From: Lunularia cruciata | Taxonomy: Eukaryota > Streptophyta > Marchantiopsida > Lunulariales > Lunulariaceae | Length of the DNA: 64,000 nt | Reading direction: 5' to 3' | Assembly (NCBI GenBank): GCA_948567375.1 | Contig: OX419758.1 | Span: forward strand, 61,137,001 to 61,201,000 | Notes under the pieces: generated by a model | The model's database searches: none | The model's input: the letters and a program-made list of their open reading frames with translations, nothing else | What the model was told of the DNA's origin: nothing | Shown here: positions 32,040-43,100 of the stretch, piece after piece | How positions within the stretch are numbered: position 1 is the stretch's first letter | How the letters are laid out: every line of letters begins with the position of its first letter | Made by a program: the position numbers and the translations under genes

Positions 32040-35000
32040 ATGGAATGTTCCAGCAAACTAGTTGATGGACGAAGTTCATCTAGGTTGCCCTCTGAATGGA
32101 GGGCAAATGGAGTCGATGCTCTGAGATTGTATACTGTCGTAGAATGTGCCATTGGTCAGATGAATTAGACATGATTTCTCAAAGTAAGGAAATCCAACTT
32201 TACTGAAACTGAATGTTGATGTAAACTCATTCATGTTGTACAACTAAACAAGTTGACAGCACATGAAGTTGAGTTTCATGCGCTACGGAAGAAAAGCACA
32301 GGACTCCTAAGGGATGATCAGCACAGGTATCCGCTTATCATCCTCAAGATTCGTACTTGTCACATTGGATGCTTAGTAGTATCTAGTTAAAATCTATAAT
32401 TAGAAAGTATCAGAAACATCGGAAAGGATAAAAAATGTGAGCTTCAGCCTGTCCATGTTAACTTATTTGTCCACTTTGGTAATCTGTGGGACCATATCTG
32501 AACACTCGGAAGGGAAATGCATTTGACTATTTCACTGTGTTATCACATGCCAAGGATTCTGGAAGTGCTCCATGAAGAAGGCTTCGAGTTCCAGCGTGGT
32601 CAATGTAGGTCCAGAGTATTGATCGCTGATCTCGATTTAATTGTCGTACAGGTGTGACGAAGCAGCGAATGTCATGCCTGAGAATGTGAATGACCATACT
32701 GTCGGCAAGAGAATACGGATGTCCAGTAGTTTGGCGCACAGTTGCTAAATCATGGTTAAGAATGTGGATGACCAGGTCTCCTGGCTAAAGGTTAGCAGTT
32801 ATCGCGTAGTTTTACTGTACAATCCTGTCATGGTTTTACAAAACGACCAACTTACTTAGAACAGAATTCTCTGTAAAGTTGTCTGCTAAGCTCCCACTTG
32901 AGATATGTGTGCAATGATATGCGGAAATTGTCCGAAAACTTGAATGACAGACAGACTAGAGGGTGGAACACGCATTTGTAGCCGTACAGTAACTCACTAC
33001 GAATAGCATAACAAAATAACTAACGATGAAAAGCACACCAACGCAATACCGAGCAGACGCAAGTCACAAGTGGAACTTATAAAGTGACGAGGAGTTGAAA
33101 CCTGATGGTGTGTATGTGCTCGTTAAGGTGGAACTGTAACGGAAAAGAGCGACATGTAGGACTGGATATGAGGATATGAGAGCAGAAGTCGATTCGAAGA
33201 ACGGGGGATCTAGATATGTGCATGATTAGGTGATTATTAAAACCGGAAAGGAGATTAAGTGAATTTAACACATCAAACGTAAACTGAAGTGAAGGCATAA
33301 TAGCAACATATCGACAGCAACCAATAGAACTAGTACGCATCGTGTAATTGGTAACAGCTATATCAAGAAATATTATACATCAGGTAATCGACTACCTACA
33401 AGAGGACACATGTATACAACTAGTAAGCATCGTGTAATTGGTAACAGCTATGGAAAGAAATATTATACATAAGGTAATCGACTACCTACAAGAGGACAGG
33501 GTACGAGGAATGAGAGTAGAAGCCGTTCAGAGAACGGGGGTTGCAGAGCGAAGCGTTAAGAGTACTGGATAGAGTATATCGCAGTATGCGTTACGAACGC
33601 AGGAGTCCTTAAACAACATAAGGAAGCAGAAGGCGGTCATAGTAAACCTCCACGAAAGCCCTGCGACTTCATCAGTGCCCAACGCAGTGCCGAAGTAGAT
33701 GAGCGAATATCAATTCCTCTCGTCCCGAGTTTTCGAAAGCTCACGAGTGCCAATGTAAACTCGGTTGCTCCTTAAAGTGTCGCTCAAAACTGGAAGAGTG
33801 TGAAGTTTTGTGGAAATTGTAGTTTTTTGTTCAAAAGTTCACGAGTGCCAAGGCATACTCGGATGCTCCTTAAAGTGCCGCTCAAAACCTGCAACAGTGT
33901 TAAATTTTGTGTAGATTGGAAGGAAAGGTCACCTAAAGAACAGGAATAAAACAAACAGAATAAATCAATTTGCAGAATAATCACGGGCAAAGGAAGAATG
34001 CGTAATGGTGAGCAGGAGAACGGATGTAGGACCGGATATGAATATAAATCAGCATGCTTTATGAGGACTGAAATACCATGTACACTTGAAGGAAGCCGCA
34101 AGACTGCCGTAAGCAGTCTAAACACTGGCCCAGGGTTTAGACGTCAAAACGTCATCAGTGCCCACGCAGTGCGGAGGTGGCTGGATGCAATTGTAGTACC
34201 CTCTTCCCACATTTTATAAAGCTCATGAGTGCCAGGGCAATCTCGGTTGCTTTCGAAAGTGCCGGGAGTGAGAAATGGCAATCAGCTCGTGACTGTGGAC
34301 TAAACGACAGTGAGGTGTAAGTAGGAACAGGAGCAGGTAAATGCAGAGAGCAGATTAACAAGAAGCATGGAATCGTGAAATCAGCAGCCAGCAGCAAGTA
34401 GACCTGGACGAAGCTGAAAAGCGGCTGGAGTGGAGGAAAACTGAAGATGCATACGAAGAGAACGTTGATTGCAAAGAAAAGAAGAGTAAGCTTTAATTGA
34501 AACATGAAGAGGGATGGGGCAGGGAACGCACCTGAGTTATCCCTGAGAAAACGCGGTCAATAAAGCAAACATGGAAACATGAAGCCAATCGACGGAGAGC
34601 GGATTTTTAGTGTTCATAGTTAGGTGAAGTTGTTGTTAAGCGTTAATCGAAGAACGCATGAGTGAAGATTAGAGAAAATTAGAAAGGGAAATGGAATTCA
34701 TCGTAGCGAGGACAGGACTTGTCATTGAGAGTGAGGAGCAAAGCAGCACTTGAATCGGGGACCAAGGCCAGCGAACATAACAACGGGAACAGCAGGCGAA
34801 GAACTGTGGCAAGTGAGTCAGTGCGGAACAATTAGCATATCAGTGGTAGATCCAAGCCGAAGAGACAAATCAGTAGGAGGAAAGAGTATTCCGTATAATA
34901 TCCGAAATACAGGATCGTTAACACGATGCCTGTCTACACAAATTTCCTCTGTCACTTGATAATGTACCTTCTTGATCACTTGACATACGTATGTCAGACT

Positions 35001-36192
35001 GTTAGCATTCATAGCATCACAGGTGCTCGCACTGTACTGAGATTGACTTGAAGCAATCTAGATTCATAACTTCGCTTCAATGATAAACAATAATTTTTCG
35101 GAGTGATGTACACTCCTCGGACTGGATCTCCTCGCTGGCCTGCAATAGATGTTAAATACACTGATGTTACAGTGAGTTTCTGATAATCTATCGGAAGAGT
35201 GGCATTCTGTTGGCTACCACGAGAGGGTATATAAAGTCTCGACTAGACACAAAGTCAAGACCTAAAACTTGGTAAGACGCAGAAAAATTGAATTACATAT
35301 GGGAAGCGCAATGAAGCATACACTAATCTTTAGAAAAGAAGAAGATCAATGTAGGTAGAGAAGCATAAGAAGGAGAAGTTGGCACCCGCAATAAAGTCGT
35401 ACAGAAGATTTAGTTTGAAGTTCAACAATAGATAAGGACGATGAGAGGACACAGAATCAGATGACGCTGACCACATGCGTCTTGCACCACTGTTACATGT
35501 TGATTCAGCTGCGTGACGCTGTTCCAACTAAACTAGGCGCTGAAATCGACCTAGAGTAATTTCATATCACAACAACGACCAACAAACCATCTACCCACAC
35601 AAGTGTAGGTCACATTGTCGTTGGCGGCCCTAAAAAACACTTGCCTCAATCCATCCACTGTGTGCAGACCGTGACTACAAACAGCTACGGAGAGTATATC
35701 GACATTAGCATGATACTTCAACAATGTCACATGGTATGAAGAAACGAAAAAGACACCATGTGTACAAGTCTAGAATATCAAAGCCACAAATAGCACACAG
35801 TGCGCCAGAAGGTTTTTCAGCATGTTCAATTAGATCCTGCTGGTACGTCAAGTAAGAAAACGGGTACGCATGCACATTTGAAGTCCTTGCCTATTGGCGA
35901 CAGAGCTGGTAGCCATTCCCTGTTCTCTCGGAACGCTTGCAAAACTTGTAGTACACATTCATATAAGCTTCTTGAAAGATTGAATTCATCTGGTTTATCT
36001 GATGATGAATTCACCTGATACAGACTATCAGTTTATGACCACCTTTAAGGCTGGCAATCTTTGGTCTGAACTCCTACATACTTCTGAGTTCCTGCTCATG
36101 TTTTCACAGTACCTCACATTTTGCTTGAACATTGATCTTGACCCATCATACAGAAGCTGGGCATCGTGTTATTCTCTACTTAATATGGGCAT
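32040..36192. other. Intergenic region between convergent genes, with local duplications
   Basis: No supportable gene. 33329-33498 is a tandem duplication (see separate entry). Between 33.66 and 34.28 kb a phrase with gagtgcc...ctcggttgct...aaagtg occurs three times (about 33745, 33840, 34224). Possible short exons near 35.83-36.02 kb exist on either strand but could not be resolved. Confidence 0.4.
33329..33498. repeat. 90-bp tandem duplication
   Basis: Two copies with a 90-bp period, 33329-33408 and 33419-33498, each starting actagta and ending agaggaca. They share long exact stretches such as tcgtgtaattggtaacagct and ggtaatcgactacctacaag, with a few substitutions. The high identity suggests a fairly recent local duplication. 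Confidence 0.85.
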
Positions 36193-36720
36193 TCAGCCTC
36201 TGCTAAAAAACGAGGTTGATACCAGAAAATAATCCTCCGGCACAAAATTTCGATCAATCCTCCCTCCTGCTGTAGTAAGGATGGTTGACGTAGAAAAAGC
36301 GATTAACCAAACGCTATTGATTTCACTCCTTGAAATCCGCTGCTCCTCGAAGTGTGCATCATCAAACTCTCTCTCTGGCAGTTCGGCTTCATCAGCAACG
36401 TCATGGTTACTCGTTGTGCTACCAGAATCGCTAACTTGCCACGAGGTCCTCTTCACACACCCGGTAAAACTCGAGGTCAACTGAACAGAATACTTGCACA
36501 GCTCACAGGCACACCTGCAATGGACACGAATACATGAATCAATATTAACCCATACACCGGCAACTCATCTCCAGGAAATACCGATATTTCGCTTGAATTT
36601 AGGCTGACGTTTACAAGGAGTTCAGACAAGGCAAGTGTAAACTTACGGCACAGGGAGCTGTACCGTAGGACACCATCGCTGCCAGCACAAGTCGTATGCT
36701 TAGCTTTACTCTCCATAATG
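36193..36720 (-). other. Possible exons or SABRE 3' transcribed region, unresolved
   Basis: The minus strand has a 95-codon open stretch (36480-36193). Extended upstream to about 36514 behind an acceptor-like TTGCAG, it opens with a Cys-rich CACELCKYSV. A further open stretch with ATG at 36716 ends at a GTAAGT donor, but the phases of the two do not join cleanly. It lies 470 bp past the SABRE stop on the same strand, so 3' untranslated sequence is an equally good reading. I recognise no family. Confidence 0.25.
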
Positions 36721-37187
36721 TCTTATCAGGCAGTATAGAGCATAATAACTCCCCACAACCAGATAGCTCTTCCACTCCGTAAACCTGCTGTTTCTCCTTC
36801 CCTCAGCCATCAGTAATGGCCGGGCAAGGCACTAAATATGAAGTAAACCTCAGTCGTTTCCAAATCAGCGTCTCCCGCAGTAAGCATGGTGACCCCTGTT
36901 CAGGAAAACGTGGAACTAAAAGAGCTAAAACCAGCTCCGGGGATTCTAACCTCTTACTATCATTCAAGCTTTGATCCATCAGGACCTTTTAGACAGAAGG
37001 AAAACCAGGCTGTTTAGCTCCTGATACTACACAGGTAGAGGCTGATCAGCAGTTCTACGAGAATGTCAGAGACGATCTAAAGATGCTTCGGAAGAGCTGC
37101 TCTCCTAGATTTGTCTCGTCTGCAACATTTCTATCTTATGAGATGAACAAATTTGTGTCTGCAGTGTAAGAGCTTGGGCTATTGCAG

Positions 37188-40100
37188 CTATTCGTTAAAA
37201 TCTTCATAGGTCGAAGAAGCATCTGAATTATCACCCTCGGCATGTACAGGTGAGGAGGAGGAGGAGGATGGGGACGGCAAGCCGAAGCCACCTCTCTGCC
37301 CAGTCGCTGTGCGTAGCTTCCGCGAATGGCGTTGAAGGAGCCGCTTAGTTTTACTATCTAAGTTATCAAAATCCTGGGATGATGTTATGTTATCTAAATC
37401 ATTTCCACTCATATACTCGACTGAGTCTGTACTGGTTCTTAAATCTGTTGTCAACTTTTTCAGAACTGTATTTTTCACTTTGCGACGTTGAGGTTGGAAG
37501 AGCACTTTGACGGACTCCACGAATCGTTCGCCAGCACGGTCACTGTGTTTCCTGAACCGAACAATAGAATACTGATCATCGTGTCCTGCTTGGCTTGTAC
37601 TAGGATCACTGTCGCTACAGTTATGATCTGGTTCAGCTCCATCAATGTGACTCGGTGCTGGCAACTTGTCCTTGAACTTTTTCCCTTGCATGCCTGTGAC
37701 AGACTTCAGTACGCTCCAAATGATGTGCTTCTTGACCTTAGAAAACAGTCTTCGCCAGGAACCGGAAAATCTATCCCGTGCGAAGGTGTCCATCAACAGA
37801 CGCATGTCACCAACTGAAAATCGTGAACCTTCGTACGTAACCAGCAACTCTACCTGGCTTATTTTGATGTTGTGGAACTCCAGGGCACTTTTGTGCGTGC
37901 GCGTGACCTTTTTCTCCTCTGTAACCTTCTTCTCCTCTTGCATCACCACTTTGCTGCCCCTTCTCGTCTTCTGCTCCCTGATCTTCACTGTCTCCATGGT
38001 TGTGGTGGTAGTGGACTGCATAGAAAGGTTATGACAATCCTCGGGAATAGAAATCTGGGGTGATGAGGCTGAGCTTCGCACTGATGTTCCCGTCGCAAGA
38101 GTAAGCCCTCTAGAATTCCCGTCATCCATGAGGCTTTCAGACTCTCTCTCGTCTAATGTTCTCACTGAGACGTGTCTGCCTGCGCTGCCCCCACTAGTCG
38201 TTGTAGTGGCAAGGCTCACTTTCTGATGCTGAATTCGTACCGACCGACGCACATTGTTGTCATGTTCTTCCTCAGGAAAGAGGTAGCTCCACATCATCTT
38301 GTACATAGACTCCGTCAGATGAATCCTCAAGGGGTAGATTTCCACTTGAAACTGCTCAAGGGGAGAATGGCCATCCTTGGGAGCCCCCTGTCTTGCATCC
38401 ACTCGAAGCATAACATTCTTACCCCATTCGTCCCCAACAGGAGGGTTCCACGGCGAAAGGATGCTGCTAGACTTGGCGCCTGGCAAGCAATTTTTGACGA
38501 CGAACATCCTTGTAGTGAATCGAGCAACCCCAATATCATCAAAGTCGCGGTCGACTCTCAGTATCATGGCCTCTATTATTGCCTCTGCAAAAGACTCTCC
38601 ATCACAGAGCATATTCCAGCCAAACTTATCAATTGTCCAAGAGATGCGCATTGCTGCTAGTGGGCTTTTATGCTTTTCCTTCTCCATAAGACGCTGCTGG
38701 GCAGCTCTCTGGAGGACAGTTCTCAACAGCGCAGATGCTGCCTTGCGTGATTTGCATTTCAAGGCAAAGTCTCTCGCTAAAGCCTGTATTTCAGGGCTTT
38801 CATTGGCATATCCAAGACGTTTCAGTGAGACAGAATGAGTTGCTATAGCCTGACATTCTCTCTCTGCTTGTTCCAGCTTGATCCTCGCGACCTCCACTTC
38901 CTCCACTCCTTCTGGAACGACCTCGTCTGCTTCCTCTTCTCCTTCTTCCTCGGTATCTCCGCTAACCTGATGCACAGATGATCGTTTTCGGGGCTTCGGA
39001 AGCCTCGCAAGGAGCAGATTGCTGATGACATCCACCATGATGTGGAACTGATTCGAGGTCATCGTAGCAGTTATTTCTGAGGAGTTGAAAGAAAGCTCCT
39101 TCAGAGGTTTCACCTTACAGTCCGTAGTTCCTCCCTTATAACGAGTGTACCGGAAACACATATTGCAAGGGGTAAAAATACGCTCAAGGAGTGCTCCAGT
39201 TCGTCGAACTTTCGGAGCCCTGTTTATTTCACCTGTAGGAACTTTTGGAAGCCACTGAAGACCAGCTCCAAGGTCAACATCTGTCGGAGCAACATGTGCT
39301 TGCACATGTTCCAACATGACTGACAGTTCACGACGCTTCCAAGCAATTACAGGCGTTGTTCCCCCTTGCGAATTTAAGACAACACCTTGTTTTTCTAGGA
39401 CACTTGCAACCACTTCTTGGGCCACGGCAACAATGGAGTGAAAGGACTGTGCCAACACCTGCCCAGTCGCCGCTGCAAGAAGCAATCTCCCATGAGCATC
39501 CTCCGAGTGGAGATTGAATTGAGGTTGCACTACATTTACCATGAAGTGCATAACTCCCTTCTCCGCTGAGTTGATATCAGCAGATTGCTCTGCGACTGGC
39601 ACAGGTGGCCTTGAGGATGTTTCAGATGTCAGCTTCACCATAGCCTGACCTTGCTCCTCCATCATCTTTCGTCGGGCAGCCTGCCTGGAAGGTGATGGCT
39701 TCGGGTTTTCAAAGGCCCTTGACATATCCGCAACCCAAGACCATACAGCATCTCTGTTGGGCAAAGTCCACAGCAGCTTCAACCCATACACGAAAACACG
39801 AAGGCAATTGTCTCCAGAGACCAGACCGTCATCATCGCTTGCGTCAGATCGAGCTTGATCACTTCCATTGCTTTCATTTATGAATACAAGGCCCTTATCA
39901 CTTCGAGATAACCTTTTGTAGTGTAGCAGTGAAGAGAGTTGCGACACATCTGCTCTTGGTGCTTGCTTCCGCAAGGTGAGGGAGTCAATGGACAGAAGAA
40001 AGCCGTTCCCGTTCATGTTTCCATTTCCGGGCCTACTGCCACTGACTGATTCACCGAAGCCTTCTTGCAAACCCAAAAGCTCTTTCACTTTGTCCTCCCT

Positions 40101-43100
40101 GTCAAAATCCTCAGTCACAGACCCGCAGCTTGAATCTAGGCCGGCATGTAGAACAGTTATATCCAGCCCCTGATAAACACCCAGAAGGGGCTCCCTAGGT
40201 CCAGTACTATCGAAGGAGCTCTGACAGCGACTGTACAAGAGCTCATACCTCAGCTTCTTCATGCTAAAGGTCAGTCCATGTGCTGGGTCCTCAGAATTTA
40301 GCTCTGACTGATGCTTGATGCACCCTGGCGTAGCCTCTATCCTAAGCAAATACTCGGTCATCACCTTGTCCAGAGATAAGTTTCCTGACCGTGGAATTCG
40401 TGGGACTCCAAACCTAGGCCACCTAGAGAAGGTACGGATTTTCTGTGGAGGCACGTACAACATATTGTATAGACGAAAAATCCATGCGAGCTCGTCAGAG
40501 CCAAAAAACAGCGTCGGAACTGAACCTTGATTCCCACCGAAACTGGACCTGTCTGATTGCTGGGAAGCTCTGAAGCCACCCAATAGCTGACCTGGGAGAG
40601 TTCCCTCTTGACCACCGGGTGCAGACTTGCCTTTCATACACATCGTGCGCTGTAGAGACATACCACCTCTCCTGATCACGTTATTGGTCGGGACGGAGAG
40701 CAAAGAAAATGCGAAGGTCAACGATAGGGAAGTGGACCTGTAGAGATCGAAGCGCTTCTCGGGAGGATTGGGATCTTTCGGAAACGGGTGAAGGTAATGC
40801 TGGAATGGATTTCCCTCACAGCCCCATTCCATTAGGATTTCCGTCTTAAATCCAGGAGAGTGAAGTACACAGAACTTCTCTTCAGAGGCTGCTGGGGTTT
40901 GGCACTGAAAACCGGGTGTACTTCTCTTCATCAACCACTTGAAATCTGATGCAGTGAGAATAACGCTACCTTCCGACTGCTCTATGTCCAAGTATGCAGC
41001 TACCAGATCAAGAATTTCTTGATCCTCGTAAGGGTCTGTAGTAGCTTGCAAAGTCCACTTGAAGTTGGTTACCTTCAAAGTGATATTGCCATGTATGTAG
41101 TACCTCATGTCATCCCACCACGGTAAGCTACGTTCCTTCTTGATTACAGGCACAGCAGGCTTGGCTTTTGCGAGAGCCACACTAAAAGCCCAACTCAAGT
41201 CCGCGAAAAGAGGTTCATATCCAACCCCATACGAGAAGTGACCCTCGTCGGCCCGGATGACTAAATCTGTGAAAGTCTTGTAAGCAGGGGTCTCACCACT
41301 TTTGGACCTCCACACCTCTACCACCCGACGTCGTCCTAAGGGAACATCCATCCTATACTGGGGAGGAAAAGCCGTAGCCTGCTGAGCTATCACAACATCC
41401 CCTTCACATTCAAGAACACCTGTGCTAACCAGAGGTGATGTGTAGTCTCGAAGATTGACCACCAACGACGTTGCATGAACGTTCAGATGTCTACCAAAAC
41501 ACTTGGAGTAAGGAACTTGCATATCAGGGGGAACACAATCCAGCCTTCTTGCAGCCTCGGTCACGCTTCCTTTGATCAACGTCAAGTTTACGTCCACATC
41601 AGTTGCTTTCGCGGAAAGAAGTGATCTGCGCTTGGTACTTACTCGAAAACCGGCCTGCCAGGTGCCCTTGCAAGCGCCCGAAACCTCTTCAAGAACAAGG
41701 TTCTCACAGGCCTTTCGATAGGAGCTAAACGCCTCCTTCTGTAGTTCCTGTAGTTCCCGCTCTGCAGCTTTACCGGACATGCCCTCCTCGTTTACCTTCT
41801 CTTCCAGCAACTTCTCCTTGGCGAGCAATTTGCAGATCTCTCTTCTCCTCAGATGGTAATGCTCATCCAGCCAACCCTGCAACGGCTCCTCTTCCATTTC
41901 GAATGCCAACTCAGAGACAGACACCAAAACAGACTGAACCTGTGAAGAGGACTGTTGCTTCTTCTTCGGCTGAGCCACTGATGCTTTGCGTGGATTCGGA
42001 CTCCATTTGCTCTTCTGTGCACGCATGACAATTCGGAGAACTCTCTCCATGTCTTCCGCTGCGTAATCCATGGCCATGAACCCTAATCTAAATGGCATGA
42101 ATATATGCACACGGTGTGCTTGGATGACTAATTTCCAATCTCTTCTCCCTTGATCAAGGGAGTTGATCTGTGCGCCTTCGGGTGAAACCCAAGGTAATCT
42201 GCAAAACTGCCCGTGCTCTACACGCAAGATCTGAGCACTATTGCAATCCACAGCAACTTGCTCAACGAGAAATCCTATCTCTACATCTTCTGATACCAAA
42301 GACTGGACATGCAACCCGAAGCTGAACTCTTCAGTGGCTTTGGCAGTTACAGTCAGCTCCTCAATATCCACAGAAATTCTGAGTTTTGGCTTGCTCTTAG
42401 CTTTTAGCTTAGGCTCTAGAATCACTTCTGGCTTATCGCTAGCATTGTGAAACTCATCCTCCACAGGCGCTGCTCCTTCAGATTTCCCACTACTCACTTT
42501 CCAACCTTTCCCAAGCTCAGTAACCTGCAAAGCACTATCGTGGTAAAACAGATGCACATCGGGATTCCAGTGTGCATCGACAACCTTCACACTGAGGAGC
42601 AACCGTCCTGGTGGTACTTCGGAAGGCGGCACGCCTTTGGCAGCTGCACCTCCACCAAACAGAACCTCAAAATTCTGTACAACAAACAGTGAAGTTTTCA
42701 TAGTGACGACTCCCCCGGAATCAAGGTCTTTGTGATGTAGCTCCGCGCGATCAACGACGACATGCCAATCCTTCTTCTGGTTATCGGTAGACACAAGACC
42801 AGACGCAATCTCGAATGTTGCTCGGCCAAACAGATCACCTTTCCCTGATGTATTGGAGTCGGTCGCCATGACCTTTGCAGAACGAAGGCTCCCATCCTCC
42901 GCCTGCGTGATGACTGCTCTGCCTCCTTGATCTCCATAATTTACACTCTTTGGATCTGGAACATCCCCTTCATCCACTACAATAGGCCCCGAAAACTGCA
43001 CAGATAAACTCCGCACTGCAACCTCTGTCTTCATCCAGGCACGCTCCTTCTTCCGCAACGAGCTGCTAGTAGCAGGCTTAGATACACTCTTTGGTTTGTG

